Below, piece after piece: positions 1-6,550 of a stretch of DNA of 8,779 nucleotides; position 1 is the first letter of the stretch; each line of letters starts with the position of its first letter. A program made the position numbers and the translations under genes. Origin of the DNA: Pseudomonadota bacterium. GTDB taxonomy: Bacteria; Pseudomonadota; Alphaproteobacteria; Rhizobiales; Xanthobacteraceae. Location: the NCBI GenBank assembly GCA_023390695.1, contig JAEWCJ010000160.1, positions 1 through 8,779 of the forward strand, written 5' to 3'. A model generated the notes under the pieces. The model was given only the letters and a program-made list of their open reading frames with translations. It was not told the DNA's origin and did not search any database.

Positions 1-1179
1 CCCCATCAGCACCAGCGTCGCCAGCAGGGCCGCGTTTTCCGGCTCCATATTGGCCCAGAGCAGGCCGCCGACCAGCACGACGAAGGGAATGAGGAAATGC
101 CAGCCGTTGCGCAGCACGCTCCACACCGAGGGCAGGCTTTCGCGCGGCTGTCCGACGATGCCGAGCTTGGCGGATTCGAAATCCACCTGCATGAACAGCG
201 CGACATAGAACAGGAATGCCGGGATGATGGCGGCGACCATGACGTCGCCATAGGGCACCTGCAGATATTCGGCCATCAGGAATGCGGCTGCGCCCATCAC
301 AGGCGGGCAAATCTGGCCGCCGGTCGAGCCGACGGCTTCGATGCCGGCGGCAGTGGTGCCTCTGAAGCCGGCGCGTTTCATCAGCGGGATAGTGATAGAG
401 CCGACGCTGGCAACGTTGGCGACCGCGCTGCCCGAGATCATGCCGAAAAACGCCGAGCCGACGACCGATATCTTGGCCGCGCCGCCGCGGAAATGGCCCA
501 TCAGGGAGGCGGCAAGATCGCCGAAGAAATCCGAGCCGCCGCAGCGCGACAGCACCTGTCCCATGATGATGAAGGGGATCACCACCACCACGGCGATCTG
601 CAAGGTGCCGCCGAGCAGCGCGTTGGTATCGATGGCGAGATAGACGAGCAGCCGGCTGACCGAGACCGGGCGGCTGGCGAATTGCTCCGGCAGCATCCAG
701 CCGAGCAAGGCATGCGCGCAGAGCGCGAGCACGATCAGCGCCAGCGCCAATCCGGTGACGCGGCGGCTTGCCTCGAACACCAGCAGCACGATGATCGCGG
801 CGACGATCACGCCGCTGACCGGGCGGGTGGCGAGCTCGATGATCAGGTCGGGATAGCGAACGGCCACATAGAAGCAGGTGGCGAGGCTGAGCAACGCCAG
901 GACGATGTCGCTCCAGCCGATCCGCGCCTGTTCGCCTTCAATCGTCTTGGCGACGATGGCCTCTTCACCGGTGGTCTTCGACGCGAAGGGGAAGGTGAGG
1001 AAACACAAAGCCAGCGCCAGACCCAGCACGCCCGCCAGCAATTGCTCGGTGAAGAGCGGGATCTGCAGGCGGCCGGGGATATTGGTGATCCAGACCACCA
1101 CCATGAAAATGACCGCCGCGCGCATGGTGGTCATCCAGGCACTTAATATCCGATCGGACGTGCTGACTTTGTCTGGCAC
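1..1179 (-). CDS. TRAP transporter fused permease, TAXI type (4TM/12TM), 5' part only
   Basis: Integral membrane component of a TRAP transporter that would import an organic acid captured by the periplasmic TAXI proteins encoded just upstream, driven by an ion gradient. The 393 codons seen are the N-terminal part; the frame is open at the left edge. Hydrophobic segments lie near residues 21-33, 48-66, 91-109, 122-137, 142-162, 190-210, 236-262, 310-330 and 360-376. The first group fits the small-subunit-like part of fused permeases, and the large DctM-like domain starts around residue 185. The hallmark is the strongly conserved loop at about residues 280-300, with core GSTGGQICPPVMGAAAF. Other typical elements are GGSDFFGDLAASLMGHFRGG and GSAVANVASVGS. 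The start is a GTG with a GAGGGG ribosome site 7 bases upstream; no better ATG is seen, the nearest internal ones being at residues 16 and 19. It lies 29 bases after the stop of the TPP-enzyme gene, so it is probably the last gene seen of the operon. Family assignment is secure; substrate is unknown. Confidence 0.93.
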   Translation of the reverse strand, partial: MPDKVSTSDRILSAWMTTMRAAVIFMVVVWITNIPGRLQIPLFTEQLLAGVLGLALALCFLTFPFASKTTGEEAIVAKTIEGEQARIGWSDIVLALLSLATCFYVAVRYPDLIIELATRPVSGVIVAAIIVLLVFEASRRVTGLALALIVLALCAHALLGWMLPEQFASRPVSVSRLLVYLAIDTNALLGGTLQIAVVVVIPFIIMGQVLSRCGGSDFFGDLAASLMGHFRGGAAKISVVGSAFFGMISGSAVANVASVGSITIPLMKRAGFRGTTAAGIEAVGSTGGQICPPVMGAAAFLMAEYLQVPYGDVMVAAIIPAFLFYVALFMQVDFESAKLGIVGQPRESLPSVWSVLRNGWHFLIPFVVLVGGLLWANMEPENAALLATLVLMG

Positions 1180-1186
1180 CTTTGGG

Positions 1187-1192
1187 CCCCTC
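1187..1192 (-). promoter_or_regulatory. Ribosome binding site of the TRAP fused permease (fixes a GTG start)
   Basis: The minus strand reads GAGGGG here, 7 bases before the GTG at 1179-1177, inside the 29-base gap after the upstream stop. It supports the GTG as start over the in-frame ATGs 15 and 18 codons further on. Confidence 0.6.
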
Positions 1193-1208
1193 GTTTCCTC
1201 TGGGCTGC

Positions 1209-2924
1209 TCAATACGGACAGATGACGTTGAGCAGCGCCTGTTTCTTGTCGTTCATGACAGCGTCGCGCGCGCGCCGCAGTGCGCCCGCAAGCTCTTCCG
1301 GCTTTTCCACGCGTTCGCCGAAACCGCCCTGCGCGCGCACGAACTCGTCGTAGGGCACGGCCGGATCAAGATCGGCGAGGAAGCGGCCGTCGTCTTCGCC
1401 CGCGGCGCCGTCCTTGAACATCGCCAGCGTGGAATTGCGCACCGCGCCATAGCGCTGGTTGTTGAAGATGATGGTCAGGACCGGCAGCTTGTATTTCTCG
1501 CCGAGCCAGTGCGAGACCGTGGGATTGGTGAACAGATAGACGCCGTCGCCGAGCGTGGCGACGATCAGCTTGTCGGGGGCGGCGAGCTTGGCGCCGAGCG
1601 CGGCGCCGAGACCCCAGCCGAGCCCGCCGGCCGGGCTGGGCCCGAAGAAGGTGCCCGGTTTCTCGCGCGGACAATGGTCCGGCCGCAGCGGGTATTCGTT
1701 GAAGATGATGGCGTCCTCGCCCAGCACGTCGCCGATGGTGCGGCTGAGGAATTCGGGCGTGATATGCGGCGCGTCCTTGACGCCGGCTTCGATCTTGTCG
1801 CGCCGCGTCTTCGCGCGTTCGACCAGCGGCCCGCGCCGCGCATCGATGCGGGCCTGCATCGCCGGCTTGTGTTTCGTGAGCGCGGTCTCCAAGGCTGCCA
1901 GCGCCTGCGTCGCCTGCGCGGTGATCGCGAGATCGGTCGGGAAGCTGCGCATCGGATAGCGCTGATAGGCGGTGTCCTCGCCGATATGCGCGAAGCGGCA
2001 ATTCGCGGGCGGCTGGGTGAGATGCGGATAATAAGGCGCGTCGCATTCGATCACGACGGCGAGATCGGATTCCGCCAGCATCGCCGCCGAATCGAAGCCG
2101 AAATGCATCGGGTGGCTGGTCGGCAAGGTCATCACGCGCGCGACATGGGCCACCACGGGAATCGCGTAGTCGCTGGCAATGCGGCTGAGAATCTCGACGC
2201 CCTTCGCATCTCCCGCCGCCGCCGTCAGGAGCAGCGGCCGCTCCGCCGCCGCGATCCATTCCGCAAGCTGTGCGATGGATTGCGGATCCGGAGCGGACGG
2301 CGCCGGCAGCGCCCGCGGCTTGTCGCACGTGTAATCCGGCAGCGGCGCCGACAGCGGTTCGCGCGGCAGGACGAGATAGACCGGCCCGCGCGGGCTGGTC
2401 ATCGTCATCTCATAGGCGCGCGCCACCACATCGCCGATCTGCTCGGGCATGCGCAGTTCGTAATCCCATTTCACCAGTTCGCGCACCATGCCGGCCTGGT
2501 CGAACATTTCCTGCGCCCAATGGATGGGGCGGGTGCGGGAGCCGAATTGACCCTTCTCGGTGAACGGCGTGCGGCCGGCGGCCACGATCACCGGCGCGCG
2601 GTCGCGCGCCAGATTGGCGATGTTGTTGATCGTGTTGGCGGTGCCGACATTGACATGCACCATCACCGCCTGCGGGCGTCCGGTCATCAGATAGACGCCG
2701 TGCGCCATCGCCACCGCAAGATTCTCATGCGGCACCAGGATCGGCTCCGGCACTTTCACATTCGTGCGCCGGGCGCGCGTCAGCGCCTCGACGATGGGCG
2801 GAAAGTCGGTGCCGGGATTGGCGAAGAAATAATCGACGCCATGCTGTGACAGGGCGTCGAGAAAATATTCAGCAGCGATCTTGGTCCGGGCTGCTTCGGC
2901 CTTCTTGTTGGCAGATGACGTCAT
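1209..2924 (-). CDS. Thiamine diphosphate-dependent 2-oxoacid decarboxylase/carboligase-like enzyme (POX/acetolactate synthase fold)
   Basis: A cytoplasmic TPP enzyme of 571 residues, the usual length for the acetolactate synthase, benzoylformate decarboxylase and pyruvate oxidase superfamily. Three domains are visible. The N-terminal pyrimidine-binding domain (about 15-190) has the NPGTD loop at 36-40 and the presumed catalytic Glu67 in PHENLA. A central domain spans about 215-350. The C-terminal pyrophosphate-binding domain (about 385-560) carries GDG at 459-461 and NN at 488-489, the Mg-TPP motif with normal spacing. The paired HH of pyruvate decarboxylases is absent, so it is not a classical PDC. 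The central domain shows no FAD signature I can be sure of. It could decarboxylate an aryl or branched 2-oxoacid, act as a carboligase, or cleave a 2-hydroxyacyl-CoA; the sequence does not decide. Start choice: ATG at 2924 with AGGA 7 bases upstream; a GTG directly before it (2927) is also possible. It sits 31 bases after the stop of the preceding binding-protein gene and 29 bases before the permease, implying cotranscription with the transporter. Confidence 0.9.
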   Translation of the reverse strand: MTSSANKKAEAARTKIAAEYFLDALSQHGVDYFFANPGTDFPPIVEALTRARRTNVKVPEPILVPHENLAVAMAHGVYLMTGRPQAVMVHVNVGTANTINNIANLARDRAPVIVAAGRTPFTEKGQFGSRTRPIHWAQEMFDQAGMVRELVKWDYELRMPEQIGDVVARAYEMTMTSPRGPVYLVLPREPLSAPLPDYTCDKPRALPAPSAPDPQSIAQLAEWIAAAERPLLLTAAAGDAKGVEILSRIASDYAIPVVAHVARVMTLPTSHPMHFGFDSAAMLAESDLAVVIECDAPYYPHLTQPPANCRFAHIGEDTAYQRYPMRSFPTDLAITAQATQALAALETALTKHKPAMQARIDARRGPLVERAKTRRDKIEAGVKDAPHITPEFLSRTIGDVLGEDAIIFNEYPLRPDHCPREKPGTFFGPSPAGGLGWGLGAALGAKLAAPDKLIVATLGDGVYLFTNPTVSHWLGEKYKLPVLTIIFNNQRYGAVRNSTLAMFKDGAAGEDDGRFLADLDPAVPYDEFVRAQGGFGERVEKPEELAGALRRARDAVMNDKKQALLNVICPY

Positions 2925-2955
2925 CACTTATTCCTGACACGAAACGCTTGCGGCG

Positions 2956-3912
2956 TTACTGCTCCTTGATGCCTTTTTCCTTGAAATAAGCGACGGCCCC
3001 GTCGTGATAGGGTACCTGCAGCTTGCTCGAATACATGCGCTGGGGATCGAACCGCCGGAACAGCGGCAGTGACTGCGCCATTGCGTCCTTCTGCTCGGCG
3101 ATCACCCTGGTGATTGTCTTCACGCGCTCTGCCGGGACATCCTTGTTGGCGAAGGCGACATAGTCGTAATGCGCCACCGGGATGGTGTCGCGCACGCCGG
3201 GCAGGTTGGGCGCCGGCGCAACCTTGCTGACATAGCCGACCTTGACCACATTCAGCATGGCCTCGACCGCCGCCGGCGAATCATCCATCGGCAGGAAGCG
3301 GATGCCGATGGATGCGTCGGCCTCGGCGACCTTGGCCTGGCCGAGCGCGAAGAACGAGACCTCGACGCGGCCGGCGATCAGTTCATCGACGCCGCGGATG
3401 AGGTTGGGCACGAGGACCGGCTTCATGTCGCTGATGGAGATGCCGGCATTGGCCAGCATGCCGTCGACCAGAATGCGGATCACCTCCTGGCTCTGATAGC
3501 CGTAGGAGATGCTCTTGCCCTTCAGGTCCTTCACCGACTTGATCGGCGAATCGTTGCGCACGATCAGCCCGACGGTGAGCGGAAACAATACGGCGACGGC
3601 GCGCAGATTGGTGTTCGGCCGCTTATCCGAAGAGCCGACGCCATGATAGGAATCGTAGAATTCCCGCGCGTTGCAGAAGCCGATATCGATCTCGCCCGAA
3701 TTGACCAGCGGCACCATGGCGCCGGTACCGGCCGAGGGCTGCACGCGCGATTGCATGTTCGCGCTATCGGCGAGCGCCTTGGAGACCGCCGCGCCCAGTG
3801 AGTAGACCATCGTGCCTTGCGGGCTGGTGCCGATGCCGAGCGGTTGTGCCTGTGCAGGAGACAGGACGGCCAGAGAAGCCGCAGCGAAAGCCGCGATAGT
3901 GAATTTCCGCAT
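2956..3912 (-). CDS. TAXI family TRAP transporter solute-binding protein (second copy)
   Basis: Periplasmic ligand receptor of a TAXI-type TRAP transporter, 318 residues, normal for the family. A Sec signal peptide is visible: MRK, a hydrophobic core at about 5-18, then a likely cleavage after SPAQA (residue 22) giving mature QPLGIGTS. The mature protein starts with the TAXI-like GTSPQGT segment (28-34). It continues with the conserved QPSAGTGAMVPLVNSGEIDIGF stretch (58-79), VRNDSPIKSVKDLKGK (118-133), LVPNLIRGVDELIAGRVE (167-184) and a C-terminal VPYHDGAVAYFKEKGI (300-315). The ATG start has GGGAGG 4 bases upstream. It is a close paralogue of the neighbouring gene, roughly 60% identical by hand alignment, and follows it by 43 bases measured from stop to stop of the spacer including its ribosome site (37-38 bases of gap). 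Pocket-region segments differ: FCNAREFYDSYHGVGSS (79-95) and GYQSQEVIRILVD (138-150). Ligand not identifiable. Confidence 0.94.
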   Translation of the reverse strand: MRKFTIAAFAAASLAVLSPAQAQPLGIGTSPQGTMVYSLGAAVSKALADSANMQSRVQPSAGTGAMVPLVNSGEIDIGFCNAREFYDSYHGVGSSDKRPNTNLRAVAVLFPLTVGLIVRNDSPIKSVKDLKGKSISYGYQSQEVIRILVDGMLANAGISISDMKPVLVPNLIRGVDELIAGRVEVSFFALGQAKVAEADASIGIRFLPMDDSPAAVEAMLNVVKVGYVSKVAPAPNLPGVRDTIPVAHYDYVAFANKDVPAERVKTITRVIAEQKDAMAQSLPLFRRFDPQRMYSSKLQVPYHDGAVAYFKEKGIKEQ

Positions 3913-3950
3913 GAGACCTCCCTGGCCGTGCTGCGATTGCTGTGGTGCGC

Positions 3951-4910
3951 TTATTTGGATTCCTGAATGCCTTTTTCCTTGAAATAGGCGATGGCGCCGT
4001 CGTGATAGGGCACCTTGATGTCGTTATAGAGCCGCTCGGTCTGCAGGCCGCGGAACAGCGGATTGGCTTGCGCCAAGGCGTCCTTGTTCTCGGCGATCAC
4101 CTTGAGGATGTTCTTCACCTTCTCCGCCGGCATGTCGGCCGAGGCGAAGATCGTGTAATCGTAGAACATGGTGGTGATCGGCTCTTTCACGCCCGCGAGG
4201 TTGGGGGCCGGCGCCACCTTGTCGATATAGGCGGTCGGGAATTCCTTCTTGAACGCCTCGAGACCCTTCGGCGTGTTCTCGATATTGACGAAGCGGATGC
4301 CGCCGACCGAGGCGTCGGCCTCCGCCACTTTCGCCGAGCCGAGCGCGAAGGTGGTGATGTCGACACGGCCGGCCATGAATTCGTCGACGCCGCGCACCAG
4401 ATTGGGCACCAGCACCGTCTTCAGGTCGTTGACCGACAGGCCGGCGGTCGCCAACATCGCATCCACGGTCTTCTTGATGATCTCCTGGCTGGTGAAGCCA
4501 TAGGCGACGGTCTTGCCCTTCATGTCGGCGACCGTCTTGATCGGCGAATCGTTGCGCACGAACAGGCCGACGCGGATCGGGAAGATCACCGCGACGGTGC
4601 GCAGTTTCGGATTCGGGCGCTTGTCGAAGGTGCCGACGCCGTGGAAGGCATCATACAATTCCAGCGTGTTGGCGAAGCCCATGTCGATCTCGTTGGAATT
4701 GACCAGCGGGATCATGGCGCCGGTGCCGGCCGAGGGCTGCACGCGGGACTGCAGGTTGCCTTTCTCGCCCAGCACCTTGGCGACGGCGGCGCCGACCGCA
4801 TAGGTCAGCGTGCCTTGCGGACTGGTGCCAAGGCCGACCGGCTGTGCGGCGGCTGGCATCGAAATGGCGACCGAAAAAAGACACGTAGCTGCGACGAGAA
4901 GCTTGTTCAC
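3951..4910 (-). CDS. TAXI family TRAP transporter solute-binding protein (first copy)
   Basis: Periplasmic receptor for the TRAP-TAXI permease encoded downstream, 319 residues. The signal peptide has MNK, a hydrophobic core to about residue 18, and likely cleavage after MPAAA (residue 22) to give mature QPVGLGTS. The Cys at residue 10 lies within the hydrophobic core, not in a lipobox, so it is not a lipoprotein. Core family segments are GTSPQGT (28-34), QSRVQPSAGTGAMIPLVNS (54-72), VRNDSPIKTVADMKGK (118-133), LVPNLVRGVDEFMAGRVD (167-184), AKVAEADA (193-200) and VPYHDGAIAYFKEKGI near the C-terminus. The start is a GTG with GGAGGA 4 bases upstream. It is the first gene after a 95-base spacer containing an A-rich leader, so translation is probably strong despite the GTG. 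The tandem paralogue follows after about 38 bases. Compared with it, the 80-95 region (ANTLELYDAFHGVGTF) and the 138-150 region (GFTSQEIIKKTVD) differ, consistent with an altered ligand range. The transporter role is secure; the substrate is inference from neighbours. Confidence 0.95.
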   Translation of the reverse strand: MNKLLVAATCLFSVAISMPAAAQPVGLGTSPQGTLTYAVGAAVAKVLGEKGNLQSRVQPSAGTGAMIPLVNSNEIDMGFANTLELYDAFHGVGTFDKRPNPKLRTVAVIFPIRVGLFVRNDSPIKTVADMKGKTVAYGFTSQEIIKKTVDAMLATAGLSVNDLKTVLVPNLVRGVDEFMAGRVDITTFALGSAKVAEADASVGGIRFVNIENTPKGLEAFKKEFPTAYIDKVAPAPNLAGVKEPITTMFYDYTIFASADMPAEKVKNILKVIAENKDALAQANPLFRGLQTERLYNDIKVPYHDGAIAYFKEKGIQESK

Positions 4911-4914
4911 GGCG

Positions 4915-4920
4915 TCCTCC
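4915..4920 (-). promoter_or_regulatory. Ribosome binding site of the first TAXI binding protein (fixes a GTG start)
   Basis: The minus strand reads GGAGGA four bases before the GTG at 4910-4908. The GTG start gives a textbook signal peptide (MNKLL and on), which supports it. Confidence 0.6.
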
Positions 4921-4950
4921 CATATTGTTTTGGTATTTTTGTTTTTTGTT

Positions 4951-4977
4951 TCAGCCTTCTTAGCGGATGGAGGCTGA
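4951..4977 (-). repeat. Inverted repeat (7-base arms, 13-base loop) upstream of the A-rich leader
   Basis: TCAGCCT at 4951-4957 is matched perfectly by AGGCTGA at 4971-4977. As minus-strand RNA it forms a 7-base-pair stem with a 13-base loop and is followed by an A-rich, not U-rich, tract. It could be an operator for an unidentified regulator or an RNA element protecting or separating transcript segments. No regulator gene is present in the window. Confidence 0.5.
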
Positions 4978-4984
4978 CGTTACA

Positions 4985-5000
4985 ACGCGCCGAGGCGCGT
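4985..5000 (-). repeat. GC-rich perfect inverted repeat just after the iorB stop
   Basis: ACGCGCC, two bases, GGCGCGT form a perfect 16-base inverted repeat starting 5 bases after the iorB stop codon. In RNA it would fold as a 6-base-pair stem with a 4-base loop. It is followed by UGUAACG, without a U-run, so it is more likely a 3'-end-stabilising or partial-attenuation hairpin than an intrinsic terminator. Confidence 0.5.
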
Positions 5001-5005
5001 AAATT

Positions 5006-6550
5006 TCATTCAGCGGCCACGCGCATCGCCATCAGGCCATCGAGATCGGCCAGGCAGCGGGACAGGCTTTCGCCTTCGGGATCGACCAAGGCCGCGGTGC
5101 GCGCGCTGGCGATGGCATCGATGGCCTGATCGACGGGCAGCCGCCCATCGATGGCGGGCCGGATGACACGGATTTCGATCGTCTGAAAATTGCTGAGGCC
5201 GCGCTTGTGCGTGGACCCATAGCCCTTGATCAGACGCGCGCATTCGGCGATTTCGGCGGCGAGTGCGGGCGATTTCGGCGCGGCGTCGAGAATGAGTGCT
5301 AGCCAGGCGTCGATAGCGCTCTGCTCCTCGTGATAGCGGAAGCTGCGCGGACGCCAGAATTTGAGTTTGGCCAGGAGCCAGAAGCGCAGATAGCCGCTGA
5401 CCGAAGTGCTCTTCACCTCCATGCCGACATGCACGCGGTCGAGCCAGCCGCGCTGCGCCGAGATATTGAGAATCCGGCGTGCCAGCGACGGCGGCAGGAT
5501 CTGGCACATCTCCTCGATGCCCGGTTTCAGGAACTCGACGACGTGAAACGGCTCGTCGGATTTGGCGTTCAGTTCCGCCGCGATGCGGGTCATGCGCGCG
5601 GGATCGATCTTGGCCTCGGCGACGCGGATCAGGTCTTCGAACGACATCCGCACGGCGAGATGGCGCGCCACCTCGCGCAGCAATTTGCCGCCGCTGGCCG
5701 CGCGCTCGTCGGCGGCTTTCACCGGCGCGAGGCGCTGAAGATAGAGGCGCGCATAACCGGCATTTTGATAGCGGACGAGACGGCGCACGCCCTCGATCAT
5801 CACGTCCTGCGCCGGCTGCGGCATCTGTGTGCGGATTTCGCTTTCCAGCGGATCGCTGGCCGCGATGGCGGACTGATGTCGCTTGCCGTCCGGGCCGACG
5901 CCGCGCGCGTCGGAGGTTTCGCGTGCCGCCTCGAGGCCGGCGCGGAAGCCGCGCAGGTTGGCCTCGACGGACTTGCCGTCGTTGCGGATCGCAGCTTCAA
6001 AAGCTTCGGCCGGGATCGGCAGCTTGCCGCAGCCGGCAATGGCGCCGAGCATTACCGCGTTGATCATGGCGCCGGATTTTTTCGCGGCGGCCTCCATGTC
6101 GAACAGGATGCGGTCCTGCGAATTGGTCTGCGCGGCGTCGAACAGCCGCGACTGGTCGTAGCGGCCGTCGCCCATCGCCATCTTTTCATGCACGGCGTAG
6201 AAGCGGCTGGTCGAGGCGATCAGAAGCGTGCGGTCCGGCGTGACGAAGCCGGCGGCAATGGCGCGCCCGGCTTCCAGGAATTCGCTCGCCACCATCACGT
6301 CGATGTCGCCGATGCCGGGCGTCAGCGCCATCACCGGCCGAGCATCGCCGAGCTCGCGCCAGGTCTGGGGGAAGATCTCGATGTAATAGGTGGTCGCACC
6401 GGTGCGCTGCGCGACGCCGGGGATCGAGGTCGATTGCGCCGGCAGGCCGAGATTGGCCGCCGCGTTGATGATCCAGCCGGTGAGCACGCCGCCGCCTTCG
6501 CCGCCGAGCGCGGCGATCAGTACGGTGACCGGACGCTGCAGCTCGCTCAT
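5006..6550 (-). CDS. iorB: Indolepyruvate oxidoreductase subunit beta family protein (gamma domain plus C-terminal DUF6537-like extension)
   Basis: Partner subunit of IorA in a cytoplasmic 2-oxoacid:ferredoxin oxidoreductase, which converts an aryl 2-oxoacid plus CoA to the acyl-CoA and CO2. It is 514 residues, far longer than the roughly 200-residue archaeal IorB. Residues 8-210 are the pyruvate ferredoxin/flavodoxin oxidoreductase gamma domain, shown by LIAALGGEGGGVLTGWI (11-27), SIPGVAQRTGATTYYIE (42-58) and the VMVASEFLEAGRA stretch (85-97). Residues about 240-510 are an additional domain that matches my memory of DUF6537, with RYHEEQ (405-410) and KGYGSTHKRG (442-451) as its recognisable motifs; its function is unknown. 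The ATG overlaps the iorA stop as ATGA and has AAGGAGG 7 bases upstream, so the frame's longer extension upstream (to 6697) is not used. The overlap implies translational coupling and matched stoichiometry with IorA. No cysteine cluster is seen, so the Fe-S centres belong to IorA. Confidence 0.93.
   Translation of the reverse strand: MSELQRPVTVLIAALGGEGGGVLTGWIINAAANLGLPAQSTSIPGVAQRTGATTYYIEIFPQTWRELGDARPVMALTPGIGDIDVMVASEFLEAGRAIAAGFVTPDRTLLIASTSRFYAVHEKMAMGDGRYDQSRLFDAAQTNSQDRILFDMEAAAKKSGAMINAVMLGAIAGCGKLPIPAEAFEAAIRNDGKSVEANLRGFRAGLEAARETSDARGVGPDGKRHQSAIAASDPLESEIRTQMPQPAQDVMIEGVRRLVRYQNAGYARLYLQRLAPVKAADERAASGGKLLREVARHLAVRMSFEDLIRVAEAKIDPARMTRIAAELNAKSDEPFHVVEFLKPGIEEMCQILPPSLARRILNISAQRGWLDRVHVGMEVKSTSVSGYLRFWLLAKLKFWRPRSFRYHEEQSAIDAWLALILDAAPKSPALAAEIAECARLIKGYGSTHKRGLSNFQTIEIRVIRPAIDGRLPVDQAIDAIASARTAALVDPEGESLSRCLADLDGLMAMRVAAE

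Larger units (their letters stand above)
4911..5005 (-). promoter_or_regulatory. 95-base intercistronic spacer with A-rich leader before the binding-protein genes
   Basis: This is the longest non-coding gap in the window. Read on the minus strand it holds an inverted repeat directly after the iorB stop, a second inverted repeat, then an A-rich leader and a GGAGGA ribosome site. The leader (4950-4922) is 21 A, 3 U and 5 C with no G, in a genome that is otherwise very GC-rich. It should be unstructured and could enhance translation of the binding protein, which TRAP systems need in excess over the permease. A weak promoter-like pair (TTGTAA, 17 bases, TAAGAA) can be drawn in the spacer but matches the consensus poorly. 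Neither hairpin is followed by a U-run, so a Rho-independent terminator is not supported. Function is inference. Confidence 0.5.

Noticed and set aside
97..1146. Long plus-strand reading frame of about 350 codons over the permease
   Set aside because: It is antisense to a clearly recognisable TRAP permease, is full of His, Arg, Asp and Gln runs typical of shadow frames in high-GC DNA, and shows no domain.
1182..2849. Plus-strand frame of 555 codons opposite the TPP enzyme
   Set aside because: Rich in Arg, His, Asp and Gly with no hydrophobic core pattern or motif; the opposite strand encodes an intact TPP enzyme with its own ribosome site.
2943..2957. Small hairpin (AACGC, 5 bases, GCGTT) at the stop of the second receptor gene
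   Set aside because: The 5-base-pair stem overlaps the stop codon and has only three U bases after it; too weak to call a terminator.
4878..4910. Lipoprotein signal in the first TAXI receptor because of a cysteine at residue 10
   Set aside because: The cysteine sits in the hydrophobic core before a normal AAA-Q signal peptidase I site; there is no lipobox at the cleavage point.
4985..5000. Rho-independent terminator after iorB
   Set aside because: The stem is GC-rich and well placed, but no U-run follows it on the minus strand.
4961..5000. Internal promoter (TTGTAA, 17 bases, TAAGAA) on the minus strand
   Set aside because: The match to the consensus is poor and could arise by chance; kept only as a remark in the spacer entry.
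3942..5129. Plus-strand frame of 395 codons opposite the first TAXI receptor
   Set aside because: Antisense shadow: it spans a real gene, the spacer and part of iorB, and its low-complexity composition mirrors the conserved receptor codons.
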